Positions 7,173 through 14,788 are shown, counted from the first letter of the stretch. The stretch is DNA of 40,863 nt from JBDSKH01 sp035495435 (GCA_035495435.1 DATJFV010000031.1:1-40863), one strand, 5' to 3'. Program-made: numbers and translations. The notes: generated by a model from the sequence alone, not told the origin.

Positions 7173-8078
7173 ATGGATGTGCTCAGCGATGTGCTCGAAC
7201 GAGCCCGCGCCCGCGGTGCCGTGTTCTCCGTGCTGAGACGGGTCGAGCCGTGGGGTCTGCAGTTCGGCGGGTCTCGGTTGCTGACGGCGCACATCCTGCT
7301 GGGCGGGCGGGCCTGGCTCGAGCAGGAAGGCCAACCACCTGTCGAGCTGGAGCAGCATGCGGTGCTGCTCATGACATCCGGCACCCCGTACGCGATCGTG
7401 AGTGAGCCCGGGGCCCGGCGCGAAGCGATCCACGACGCCCGCGCGGCGGGCACCACGACGCAGGCGGGCGAGTCGGCCACCGTGCTGTGCGGTGCGTACA
7501 CCCTCGAAGGAAGCGTCGCGACGGCGGTGCTGTCAGAGCTGCCGCGGCCCGTGCTGATCGCCCCGGCATGGCAGGACCCGACGCACCGGCTGGCGATCCA
7601 GCTGCTCGCCGACGAGGCCGCCCGCGAGACCCCCGGCCAGCAGGCCCTGCTCGACCGGCTGCTCGACACCAACCTCGTGTATGCGCTGCGCGCGTGGTGG
7701 CTGCACTCGGGCGGGGCGGCACCCGGATGGTTCACCGCCCTCGCCGACCCCGACCTGCGCCGCGCGCTCGAGGCGATCCACGCGCGGCCCGCCGACCCCT
7801 GGACCCTGCCCGAGCTGGCGAAGGTCGCCCGGATGTCGCGGTCGGGTTTCGCGGGCCGCTTCCGTCGGCAGGTCGGCGTGCCGCCCGCCGCCTACGTCAC
7901 CGCGGTGCGGATGGAGCGGGCCGAGGAAGCACTGCGGCACACCGACGCCACGCTCGGCGACATCGCCACAGCCGTGGGGTACAGCAACCCGTACGCGTTC
8001 GCGACCGCGTTTCGCCGGCATCACGGGGTGGCTCCGGGCCGGTGGAGACAGAGCGCCGGAGGCGACGCCGGCGGATGA
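7173..8078 (+). CDS. AraC-family transcriptional regulator with cupin sensor domain
   Basis: 301 aa from ATG 7173; the frame is open much further upstream, but this ATG opens the conserved domain and follows a -10 box by 7 nt. Residues 1-190 fit the AraC_binding_2/Cupin_6 type (LSDVLERARARGAVFSVLR, GGRAWLEQEG, VLLMTSGTPYAI, CGAYTLEG). Residues about 205-300 carry two helix-turn-helix units (WTLPELAKVARMSRSGFAGRF and LGDIATAVGYSNPYAFATAF, then RRHHGVAPGRWR). Regulators of this type often control the neighbouring divergent oxidoreductase in response to a small effector. It is followed 7 nt later by a small alpha/beta-barrel protein, probably in the same operon. Confidence 0.9.
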   Translation: MDVLSDVLERARARGAVFSVLRRVEPWGLQFGGSRLLTAHILLGGRAWLEQEGQPPVELEQHAVLLMTSGTPYAIVSEPGARREAIHDARAAGTTTQAGESATVLCGAYTLEGSVATAVLSELPRPVLIAPAWQDPTHRLAIQLLADEAARETPGQQALLDRLLDTNLVYALRAWWLHSGGAAPGWFTALADPDLRRALEAIHARPADPWTLPELAKVARMSRSGFAGRFRRQVGVPPAAYVTAVRMERAEEALRHTDATLGDIATAVGYSNPYAFATAFRRHHGVAPGRWRQSAGGDAGG

Positions 8079-8085
8079 TGGTGCC

Positions 8086-8388
8086 ATGCCTGAGATTCTG
8101 GAGATCACCACCCTTCGCCCCGCCCCCGGCCTGACCCCCGCCGACTTCGTCGCAGCGAACGACGACATCGACGCCTACCTGCGCCGGCAGGAGGGGTTTC
8201 TGTGGCGCCGCATCGCCGTCCGCGACGACGGGATGATCGTCGACATCGTCGCCTACGACAGCCTCGAGCACGCGCAGCGGGGTGCGGATGGCGTGGTCGG
8301 CGAGATGGGCGGGTCGCCCGTGCACGCCGCCATCGACCACAGCACCGTCGACTGGCAACTCACCACCGTGATTCACGCCGTGGGGTGA
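8086..8388 (+). CDS. Small dimeric alpha/beta-barrel (ABM-like) protein
   Basis: 100 aa from ATG 8086. The pattern ILEITTLRPAPGLTPADFVAANDDIDAYLRRQEGF, followed by WRRIAVRDDGMIVDIVAYDSLEHAQ, is that of ferredoxin-like dimeric alpha/beta-barrel proteins (antibiotic-biosynthesis monooxygenase or stress-response A/B-barrel superfamily). It lacks a diagnostic catalytic residue set, so activity is unknown. It starts 7 nt after the AraC regulator and ends 3 nt before the convergent OsmC gene. An ATG at 8078 region upstream is out of frame and was not used. Confidence 0.75.
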   Translation: MPEILEITTLRPAPGLTPADFVAANDDIDAYLRRQEGFLWRRIAVRDDGMIVDIVAYDSLEHAQRGADGVVGEMGGSPVHAAIDHSTVDWQLTTVIHAVG

Positions 8389-8391
8389 CCC

Positions 8392-8811
8392 TCAGGCCTT
8401 CGTCATGCGCCCGTGCACATCGCACGCGGCGGCGAGCGTGTTGAAGACGGTGCCGAAGTTGCGCAGGTTCTTGTGGACCAGGTCGACGCGATGCTCGGCC
8501 TCCGCGGTCGTGATCGTGATCTCGTAGCTGATGTCAACGAAACGCGGCGGGACGTCCTCCCGACGGGCGGTCACACTCATCTCGACGTGGTCGTAGGTGA
8601 AGCTCATAAGGCTGCTGGCGCGCTCGAGGTTCTTCAGCAGGCACGCGACGAACGCCGCAGCCAGGAGCTCGGCGGGGCCGGGCAGTCCGGTGGGTCCCGA
8701 GGCGCCCCAGGAGTTGTCGACCCTCATCGTCTGATCGGCGAGCGCGACCTCGGCGGTACCGGCGCCGTGTGCGGTGGCGTGAACCGAATAGGTCAGGGGT
8801 GACGGGGCCAT
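8392..8811 (-). CDS. OsmC/Ohr-family protein
   Basis: 139 aa from ATG 8811. Features of the OsmC fold: VDNSWGASGPTGLPGPAELLAAAFVACLLKNLER (helix with the first cysteine) and AAACDVHGRM (second cysteine) near the C-terminus. These two cysteines form the peroxidatic pair in OsmC/Ohr, which reduce organic hydroperoxides. The frame extends 45 codons upstream, but a -10 box TACCGT exactly 6 nt before this ATG and the family start argue for 8811. It converges on the 8086 gene with a 3-nt gap. Confidence 0.85.
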   Translation of the reverse strand: MAPSPLTYSVHATAHGAGTAEVALADQTMRVDNSWGASGPTGLPGPAELLAAAFVACLLKNLERASSLMSFTYDHVEMSVTARREDVPPRFVDISYEITITTAEAEHRVDLVHKNLRNFGTVFNTLAAACDVHGRMTKA

Positions 8812-8817
8812 GGCGCG

Positions 8818-8823
8818 ACGGTA
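8818..8823 (-). promoter_or_regulatory. -10 box (TACCGT) for the OsmC gene
   Basis: TACCGT, then CGCGCC (6 nt), then ATG 8811 on the minus strand: leaderless arrangement that also decides the start codon. Confidence 0.55.
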
Positions 8824-8961
8824 CGCGTGGCTCGGCGGGTCGGCCAGGGACCTTGTTCCCGTGAACCGAGGCGCGGGTAGGTGGTCGGAAGCGGTGCCGG
8901 TCGGATGTGAGGTTCCGCATCTCGCCCGACCCGCCGAGGTCCGCATCCAGAACTCGCCGCC

Positions 8962-9519
8962 CTACTGCGGTGCCGGCATGTAAATGCCGGGGTACGCCGC
9001 GGGGCCGTTCTGTCGGATGTGGATGGAGTTCGCCCAGATGAAGAAGGGCTCTGCGACATCGGAATGCACGTCATCCGTCCACGGGATCACTCCCAGGGCG
9101 TAGATGCCGACGTTGTCGGGATCTACGAGGTCGTTGACCGTGAAGTCCGCGAAGAAGAGCCGGTAGTCCTTCCCGTCCGCGGTCACCTTGTAGAACGCGT
9201 ACAACAGCTCGGTCTTGGCCTCGTAGTCGTTCTCAGACTCGGCCCCTACCGACGTGTTGCGCGTCCAGGTGAGGTCCCCTTGGGGGAAGAGGGACAGGAG
9301 GTGGTCGAGGCGCTCGTCTAGGTCGGTCGCCTCGCGCAACGCTGTCGTCGAGAAGAGCGCCGTCAACGCCTCTCGGTCGCCGTTGTCCAACGCCGCCGCG
9401 ACTCTCTCCATCTGCGCGTCCGCCTGAGCGTTATCCGACTGGAAGAACGGCAATAGCGCGCAGGACGAGAGTGCGACCGCGCACACGAGAGTAAGCGCGA
9501 CTGCCATCAGGTGTCTCAT
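8962..9519 (-). CDS. DUF5104-like lipoprotein
   Basis: 185 aa. Residues 1-20 form a lipoprotein signal with lipobox LSSC (Cys 20), so it is membrane-anchored outside the cell. The mature part begins with an Ala/Gln-rich helix (MERVAAALDNGDREALTALFS) like DUF5104 proteins, a family of NTF2-like fold and unknown role. AGAGGGCGG precedes the ATG as a ribosome-binding site. It stands alone, next to the boundary of the A+T-richer island. Family assignment rests on recall of the pattern and is moderate. Confidence 0.72.
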   Translation of the reverse strand: MRHLMAVALTLVCAVALSSCALLPFFQSDNAQADAQMERVAAALDNGDREALTALFSTTALREATDLDERLDHLLSLFPQGDLTWTRNTSVGAESENDYEAKTELLYAFYKVTADGKDYRLFFADFTVNDLVDPDNVGIYALGVIPWTDDVHSDVAEPFFIWANSIHIRQNGPAAYPGIYMPAPQ

Positions 9520-9597
9520 CGCCGCCCTCTTCTTCGCCTGGCGTCGACACTAGCGGTCGGCGTAGCGCGATTGACGGCTTCTCGGTTTCCGGAGGGG

Positions 9598-9849
9598 GTG
9601 GTGAAACAGCTGGATGGCGATCAGCTCATCACCAACTTGAACACGTCGACTGTTGCCAGATCATTGCCACCGCTCGCGAACATCGAAACACTCGCCCAGG
9701 TACAGACTCGCGCCCTTCGTGCAGCACTGGGTACACGCGATGAACTTCGATTGGGCAAGCCGAGGGCCGCCAGTTCATACATCGCTTCCCTCACTGCAAG
9801 CCAACTCGCCGCCTTGGTCGGGTCGGTGAAACCCCGATCAGGAGACTGA
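9598..9849 (+). CDS. Possible small protein at the island edge (unrecognised)
   Basis: A frame of 83 codons beginning with adjacent GTG codons (9598, 9601) and ending at 9849. The composition looks protein-like (GDQLITNLNTSTVARSLPP, then ETLAQVQTRALRAALGTRDEL) and it would be soluble and helical. GGAGG lies at 9590-9594, too close to the GTG for a good ribosome-binding site. An opposite-strand frame (9621-10052) overlaps it and looks worse. It may be a real small gene, or a remnant of an earlier insertion. No family recognised. Confidence 0.3.
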   Translation: MVKQLDGDQLITNLNTSTVARSLPPLANIETLAQVQTRALRAALGTRDELRLGKPRAASSYIASLTASQLAALVGSVKPRSGD

Positions 9850-10164
9850 TGCCTACCCCAACGTAGCCGGGGGCGAAATAGTCCAAGCTGAGCTTCCCGT
9901 CGCTTCCGAGGCTGCTGGCGGCAAAGCCTGTCAGGAAGAGCCGCGACCTCAGCGGTGTTCAGATGCCCACAGTGCGATGGGCTACGGGCTCGACGTAGTG
10001 CGTAGCCGTCGACGCGATCCCGTCGTCCCCAACGAGTACCAGGCTCGATCATCCACCGACCTCGAGATTACGGACGCCTCCCGAAATCGCGACGCGCAGA
10101 ATCGCTACTTCATCTGTCGGTAGGTGCGCGTAGATTGACGTCTAGACGTCAGTAAGGACAAATT
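9850..10164. other. Gene-free stretch ahead of the methyltransferase
   Basis: Lower in G+C than the flanking core genes, with no convincing coding frame; possibly decayed sequence at the island border. Its right end holds the methyltransferase promoter region and a 16-bp palindrome. Confidence 0.5.
10131..10151 (+). promoter_or_regulatory. Methyltransferase promoter with a perfect 16-bp palindrome
   Basis: A -10-like TAGATT (10131-10136) runs into the perfect palindrome TGACGTCTAGACGTCA (10136-10151), which would cover the transcription start. AAGGAC follows as a ribosome-binding site before GTG 10165. The palindrome is a likely autoregulatory site, possibly bound by the winged-helix domain of the encoded enzyme. 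Confidence 0.6.
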
Positions 10165-11373
10165 GTGAGCAGCTTTGATCCAGGTCAGGTTCGAGACGCG
10201 ATCCTCCAATACTTGATTCGGGCGGGCGCGGAGGGCGCGGCCCTCTACGAGATCGAAAGCGGGGTAGCCGCTGCGCTTGGCCGAGCGGTTGCCGCGTCCT
10301 CGATTCGTTCCTACCTCAGGCTGAATACGCCTGGGCGTTTTCAGCGAACCGGTCGCGGCCACTACCGACTCGCGGAATCCACCTCCGAGTCGACACAGGT
10401 GGCTCGAGCGCTCGAATTCGCTGGTGAAGTAGTCGCACGGCACGGGAGTGCTCGATTGTTCCGGGCTGATTCGCTGGAGTGGCTTGCTCTTCAACCCGAA
10501 TGCTCCATTCATGGTGTAGTCACCGATCCTCCGTACGGTCTGATCGAGTACACGCCCGAGCAGCTCGTGAAACTTCGAGCTGGGAGGGGCGGAACATGGC
10601 GAATCCCACCGTCGTTCGATGGTCACCAGCGCTCACCCCTGCCTCGCTTTACGACGCTCACAGAGGACGATCTCAACCAACTGGAGGTGTTTTTCCTGAG
10701 GCTGGGTCACGCCCTACTGCCCGTCCTGGTTCCCGGAGCCCACGTCATGGTTGCCTCGAATCCACTGGTTTCACACATCGTCTCCTACGCTCTGGACGCC
10801 GCAGGTTTCGAGCGAAGAGGCGAGGTCGTGCGACTGGTGACGACAATGCGCGGTGGAGACCGACCTAAGAACGCCCACGACGAATTCTCTGACGTCTCGG
10901 TGATGCCTCGTTCTAACTGGGAGCCGTGGCTGTTGTTCCGCAGACCCGTGGAGGGGACGGTCGCAGAAAACCTCCGCAAGTGGGGAACGGGCGGTCTTCG
11001 CCGGATATCAGACCAACAGCCCTTTGGCGACGTTATTCGATCAGCGCCGACTCGATCCTCGGAGCGGAGCATTGCAAATCATCCGAGCCTCAAGCCCCAG
11101 GCGTTTCTGCGCCAAGTTGTCAGAGCGATCCTCCCTCTTGGGAGGGGCACGGTTTTGGATCCCTTTGCAGGGTCAGGTTCGACACTCGCCGCCGCAGAGG
11201 CGGTTGGATACGAGTCCGTGGGGGTCGAGCTTGACCCTGAATACGCCAAACTCGCGGCGCGAGCCATACCCCTACTCGCGAAGCTTGGCGAGGAACCCGC
11301 GAGTGGGCGTGGCCCAATCGGGATCGAGGTAGACCCAAAAGGGCCGGAGCTTCTTGAGGCCGTCAGCGTGTAG
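10165..11373 (+). CDS. Beta-class N4/N6 DNA methyltransferase with N-terminal winged helix
   Basis: 402 aa from GTG 10165 with AAGGAC upstream. Residues 8-70 form a winged-helix-type domain (ALYEIESGVAAALGR, SSIRSYLRLNTPGRFQRTG, RGHYRL), of the kind seen at the N-terminus of some restriction-system proteins. Motif IV DPPY is at 121-124 and motif I FAGSG at 334-338, with the target-recognition region between. This order (IV before I) defines the beta class, which methylates exocyclic amino groups of adenine (N6) or cytosine (N4). LDPEYAKLAARAI at the end is also typical. It converges on, and overlaps by 102 nt, the nuclease gene, so it is probably the protective methylase of a restriction-modification locus. 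The DNA target is unknown. Confidence 0.92.
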   Translation: MSSFDPGQVRDAILQYLIRAGAEGAALYEIESGVAAALGRAVAASSIRSYLRLNTPGRFQRTGRGHYRLAESTSESTQVARALEFAGEVVARHGSARLFRADSLEWLALQPECSIHGVVTDPPYGLIEYTPEQLVKLRAGRGGTWRIPPSFDGHQRSPLPRFTTLTEDDLNQLEVFFLRLGHALLPVLVPGAHVMVASNPLVSHIVSYALDAAGFERRGEVVRLVTTMRGGDRPKNAHDEFSDVSVMPRSNWEPWLLFRRPVEGTVAENLRKWGTGGLRRISDQQPFGDVIRSAPTRSSERSIANHPSLKPQAFLRQVVRAILPLGRGTVLDPFAGSGSTLAAAEAVGYESVGVELDPEYAKLAARAIPLLAKLGEEPASGRGPIGIEVDPKGPELLEAVSV

Positions 11374-12081
11374 CGTCGCGGTTCGAGTGCCGGTGTCCGA
11401 CAGCCGACGATTCAGACGAAAGTCCGCTCGTTCTACCTTCCCCAGGTAGATCTCTCGAAACGTCATCGGCGCGCGCCGATCGACAGGCTCAGTCTCGTTA
11501 TCCACTGAATAGACGAACACGCACATCCACTGATCGCGAGCCCCATGCGTATCAACGGCGCCGCCAGCCTTCTGGGTCGACTTCACCTCGACCCCGAATT
11601 CTCCGCTCTCAACCGAGTCTCCGGGATATTTCCCGCGTGACAATAGATCGGGGTGCCCGTTGTGGTGATTGTTGTTGACGAGCGCGCGCGAGTGCTTCGC
11701 TAAAGAGTCGGTGAGCATGTCCGAGATCATGCCTGACATGTTTGCGGGGCGAAGCATGTCATCTAGGCGTTGCAGGTTCCGCCCGCGCAACATCTGGTTC
11801 ACGTCTCCAAAAAAGTCGTAGACATCCTGCATGGCGAGGGTGAAGTCTCCCTGCCTCAACTCCCAGGGATACTCGAAGTCCGGATTGAACCAGGTCGGGT
11901 CTACCTCATGTTTCGACGGCACGCTGAAACCGTAGCGATGATGCGGGCTGAGCGCAGCCACCGACAGACGCGTTGCGTGATCCCTGATCGCAGCGTCTTT
12001 CTCGTCAGGGGCGGAGCACCTTAAGCAAGGCGGCGTGACGTGCGGCTCGCCTCGCCTTGTCGTTTGCTCCTCTGATGACAT
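11272..12081 (-). CDS. PD-(D/E)xK restriction-endonuclease-like protein
   Basis: The longest frame has 269 aa. HPDLL (P144 D145) followed 20 residues later by GVEVKSTQK (E165, K167) fits a PD-(D/E)xK nuclease core; strand GVEVK plus the following CVFVYSV strand are typical. A beta-class methylase lies opposite, so a type II restriction enzyme is the best guess. The first 76 nt overlap the DUF262 gene; the true start may be a GTG near residue 41 (VAALSPHHRYGF). The 3' end overlaps the methylase by 102 nt antisense. I do not recognise a named family. Confidence 0.72.
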   Translation of the reverse strand: MSSEEQTTRRGEPHVTPPCLRCSAPDEKDAAIRDHATRLSVAALSPHHRYGFSVPSKHEVDPTWFNPDFEYPWELRQGDFTLAMQDVYDFFGDVNQMLRGRNLQRLDDMLRPANMSGMISDMLTDSLAKHSRALVNNNHHNGHPDLLSRGKYPGDSVESGEFGVEVKSTQKAGGAVDTHGARDQWMCVFVYSVDNETEPVDRRAPMTFREIYLGKVERADFRLNRRLSDTGTRTATLHADGLKKLRPFWVYLDPDWATPTRGFLAKLRE

Positions 12082-13072
12082 TGCGCGCGTAGTCGAGCGG
12101 GCCGGGAGGTACCTCTGCCTCGTCGTCCTCGACGCGGCGATTCACGTCCGCTGTGAAGTCAGTCAGGCGCGATTTTGCCGCGCGCACTTTTGTCTCATCA
12201 AAGCGCCCGCTCTGTAGGGCATCCGCGATCGCGACTACTAACGAGTAGAAGTCGGACTTGTTGCTCCAGCGAGTCGTCCGAAGGTCAGGAACGAGGGCCG
12301 TTGTCATAGTGATGGCTTTCAACAGGTACTTCCGGACCGTGCGCTCCTTCGGGAATTCGTCCTCGAAGTCCTCGTACTCCTGATAGTACGAATCGATGAT
12401 GCTTGCTTGCCCACCCTGAGGGCCATGCATCGTCCCGATCATGAGTTCGGCAACGAACTCCACATCGGACATTCGTCGGATCGCCTCCGCGGAGATAATT
12501 CGGTTCTCAGCGAGGAAGTCCCCCTGATCGTCTGCCAGCTTCAGGGCCAATTGGGCGAACGGGCCGCCGTACGTCGCATTCCTCAGCTCCTGCGGCTTCA
12601 ACGGCGCAGTGAACTTGTTGAGCCGGCGGAACATTTCCTTGATCTCTTCCTCGTCGTCCGACTCGAGGTACCGGATCGACAGCCGATACCTGAAGAAGGC
12701 AATGCGCTCTTCAGGCCTCAGTTCGTCGAAGGCCTTGCCATACCAGGGTGAGTTCGTATCCAACTTGTCGAGCGGGAACTTGTCGAACTCGACCTGGTCA
12801 GCATCAGTTTCTGCTCCGACGAACTGAAGAAGGGCGCGAATCCGCTGCTGTCCGTCGACGACCGCGTACTCGGTGTCACCGTTCTCCTTGGTTACGGTCT
12901 GAATGAAGACCTCTGGAATAGGCATCCCCTTCAGCACTGATTCGACCAGCCAGCACTTCTGCCTGGCCATCCAAACCGCGTTTCGTTGATACGACGGCTT
13001 GATAGCGAGACTTCCCTCCAGGTACCGGTCCTTGAACCAGCTGAGGGTATTTGCGCTTTCATGGAAGTCCAT
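12005..13072 (-). CDS. DUF262 protein (ParB/Srx-like NTP-binding domain)
   Basis: 355 aa. The DUF262 signature is clear: PSYQRNAVW at 27-34 and VVDGQQRIRALL at 72-82, followed by MFRRLNKFTAPLKPQELRNA. DUF262 is the N-terminal domain of GmrSD and SspE, where DGQQR binds or hydrolyses NTPs and gates a nuclease. Those proteins carry a C-terminal DUF1524 HNH nuclease; none is seen here, so this copy would have to work with a separate effector, plausibly the PD-(D/E)xK protein encoded next. It starts 3 nt after the nucleotidyltransferase-fold gene and overlaps the nuclease frame, forming one operon. Confidence 0.88.
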   Translation of the reverse strand: MDFHESANTLSWFKDRYLEGSLAIKPSYQRNAVWMARQKCWLVESVLKGMPIPEVFIQTVTKENGDTEYAVVDGQQRIRALLQFVGAETDADQVEFDKFPLDKLDTNSPWYGKAFDELRPEERIAFFRYRLSIRYLESDDEEEIKEMFRRLNKFTAPLKPQELRNATYGGPFAQLALKLADDQGDFLAENRIISAEAIRRMSDVEFVAELMIGTMHGPQGGQASIIDSYYQEYEDFEDEFPKERTVRKYLLKAITMTTALVPDLRTTRWSNKSDFYSLVVAIADALQSGRFDETKVRAAKSRLTDFTADVNRRVEDDEAEVPPGPLDYARNVIRGANDKARRAARHAALLKVLRP

Positions 13073-13075
13073 GGG

Positions 13076-13717
13076 CTAACTCTCTCTTTTCAGGTGCGAC
13101 GCCACCTTGCCGAGGCCGTTGGCCTGGTAATGGATAAGGTGCATGCGCGATCTATACAGGCGGGCACTTGCTGGCCGAGCCGAAATGACCGGTTCCGGGA
13201 ACGACTTGCCAAGCGCCCGGAAGGCCGAGAACCATGCCGTCTTCAGGTCACGAAGATCGCGGAGAAGCGTCGGTTTAGTGACCCCCGAAAAGCGAAGTTC
13301 TTCGGGGTCAAGCCAACCCCAGAAAATCTCGTCCGAACGCGCCTTGAACCACGCCGCCGCTTCGGCCGGAATGTGATGGCGGACAGGGTGCCCCCACCTA
13401 AGGAGCACCGACCAAGCAGCGTCAAACAATTGGGGTGACACCACGACGAAGTCCAGGTCTGACTTCTCGTGGAAAGGGCGCGTGAAGTTGTCAGGAGCGA
13501 TACTGAACCCAACCGCGGCGCTACCTACGAGCGCCACCGACCCCGGCTCCGCACCCAGTGCCTTCTCGAGATGCCGTTGCAGTCGACTGTACAAATCCAT
13601 GTCGTCTGAGAACGCAAACGGATCGCGGTCGAGGACTTCGCTCTCGATCAGCTTCATGCGGTCGGCGTGCGTCGAGTTCCTTACGGCGACTCGGAACGCT
13701 TCGGCGTCGAGTGTCAT
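13076..13717 (-). CDS. Nucleotidyltransferase-fold protein of the defence island
   Basis: 213 aa from ATG 13717. The pol-beta-type nucleotidyltransferase core is visible: GSAAVG at 65-70, then SDLDFVVV at 86-93 with the metal-binding pair D87/D89. The rest is not recognised, including a W-rich middle (WFKARSDEIFWGWLDPEEL). Proteins of this fold include MNT-type antitoxins, tRNA- or protein-modifying enzymes and signal-nucleotide synthases; which applies here is unknown. It is the first gene of the operon, 3 nt ahead of the DUF262 gene. The frame continues far upstream across the tRNA, but only this part looks coding. A TAGGCT -10-like box is 9 nt before the ATG. Confidence 0.75.
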   Translation of the reverse strand: MTLDAEAFRVAVRNSTHADRMKLIESEVLDRDPFAFSDDMDLYSRLQRHLEKALGAEPGSVALVGSAAVGFSIAPDNFTRPFHEKSDLDFVVVSPQLFDAAWSVLLRWGHPVRHHIPAEAAAWFKARSDEIFWGWLDPEELRFSGVTKPTLLRDLRDLKTAWFSAFRALGKSFPEPVISARPASARLYRSRMHLIHYQANGLGKVASHLKRES

Positions 13718-14021
13718 TCGCTGAAACAGCCTAATGACATGGAATGAGCATAGCCACGCATCGCGACGCGATCGCAAGCAACTATCGACGCCGTCCGAAG
13801 CTGATGCGAACGGCACGCGCCATCGGTCAGGATGGACGGCAATGATCACGGAACCATGTTGTACCTTGCCAACTGCTCTGAACCGCTGTTCCGCGAAGAG
13901 ATGCACACTGTGGCTGTCTTCGGGCTGTGGAGGATGAGAAGCCCTGGCCCGATTCCGGTGGGATCGTCCCCACGGTGAACTGACGAGGCCCCGCATTCGG
14001 ACATAGTTGCCTGAAGATACA
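13718..14021. other. Gene-free stretch between the defence operon and tRNA-Ser
   Basis: No coding frame convinces. It should hold the promoter of the minus-strand defence operon. A 13-bp palindrome ATCGCG-a-CGCGAT lies at 13760-13772. No obvious copy of the tRNA 3' end was found that would mark an attachment site. Confidence 0.5.
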
Positions 14022-14046
14022 GAAAACCCCTGCCGCAGCAGGGGTT
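14022..14046 (-). terminator. Intrinsic terminator of tRNA-Ser
   Basis: On the minus strand AACCCCTGC-tgcg-GCAGGGGTTTTCT: a perfect 7-bp stem flanked by A and T runs, 8 nt after the tRNA CCA end. Confidence 0.85.
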
Positions 14047-14051
14047 CTCCA

Positions 14052-14141
14052 TGGCGGTACCGGTGGGATTTGAACCCACGGTGGGCGTAAACCCACACAA
14101 CTTTTCGAGAGTTGCACCTTCGGCCGCTCGGACACGGTACC
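14052..14141 (-). tRNA. tRNA-Ser (anticodon CGA)
   Basis: The minus strand folds as a class II tRNA: acceptor GGTACCG/CGGTACC, anticodon stem CAACT/AGTTG with loop CTCGAAA (anticodon CGA, reads UCG), a long variable arm (GTGGG...CCCAC) and T loop GGTTCAAATCC. Discriminator G and an encoded CCA follow (14054-14052). It borders the defence island, a common insertion site type. Confidence 0.96.
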
Positions 14142-14148
14142 GGGAGGG

Positions 14149-14178
14149 AGTTTACCTGCTCCGGGCGGCACCCGTGAA
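14149..14178 (-). promoter_or_regulatory. Promoter of tRNA-Ser
   Basis: On the minus strand TTCACG (14178-14173), an 18-bp spacer, and TAAACT (14154-14149), ending 7 nt before the tRNA 5' end. Confidence 0.6.
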
Positions 14179-14256
14179 TCCGCGTGCATTCGGCTTCATA
14201 GGAAACACATAAACGGGGCAGGGGCGCTGGCAAGCGGGGCACTGAATCCTGGCGGC

Positions 14257-14775
14257 ATGACAGATACCGAGAACACGCCCGAGGCCCCGAAGCCTCGCGC
14301 GAAGAACGCCACGCCGGCTGCGCCCGGCGACGCGGCGGCGCCCGCTGCGACCGTCGCGGCCCCGGCATCCGCCGAGTACACCGCCCCCACCCCGGCACCG
14401 GCGCCGTCTCGCGGACCGGGCCGTGGCATCCTGATCGGCGCCATCGCGGCCACCCTCGTCGGCGGCCTTGGAATCGGCGGGGTCGGCGGGTTCGCCCTCG
14501 CCACCGCGACCGAGCACCACGCGCCCGCGTTCGCCAGCCAGGTCGGCCCCGGCGACGACCGGCCGGGTGCGGGCGAGCAGGGCGAACGCCCCGGCGACGA
14601 CCACCGGATGCCGGGGCAGCCCGCGCAGTCCGGCCCCGGTTCCGCTCCCGGCGGCGGCGCTCCCGGCACCGCCCCGGCACCCGGAGCACCTGGCACCGCG
14701 CCCGCACCCGGCACCGGCACACCCCCGGCCCCGGCCCCGGGCGCCACGGAGTCCCCCGACTCCAGCGGCCAGTAG
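14257..14775 (+). CDS. Pro/Ala/Gly-rich single-pass membrane protein
   Basis: 172 aa. Residues 1-50 are Pro/Ala-rich and cytoplasmic, residues 57-83 form one Gly-rich membrane helix (GILIGAIAATLVGGLGIGG), and the rest is an extracellular low-complexity tail of Pro, Gly and Ala with several His and Asp near the membrane (EHHAPAF, GDDHRMPG). Conserved function cannot be read; the tail may span the cell wall. It converges on the haem reductase gene, with a strong bidirectional hairpin between them. No good ribosome-binding site is seen; the ATG at 14257 is the first in frame. Confidence 0.7.
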   Translation: MTDTENTPEAPKPRAKNATPAAPGDAAAPAATVAAPASAEYTAPTPAPAPSRGPGRGILIGAIAATLVGGLGIGGVGGFALATATEHHAPAFASQVGPGDDRPGAGEQGERPGDDHRMPGQPAQSGPGSAPGGGAPGTAPAPGAPGTAPAPGTGTPPAPAPGATESPDSSGQ

Positions 14776-14788
14776 CCGCGACCTGACC

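Noticed and set aside
9621..10052. Minus-strand frame of 143 codons
   Set aside because: Composition does not resemble a protein family, there is no ribosome-binding site or -10 box, and it overlaps the somewhat better plus-strand candidate at 9598-9849.
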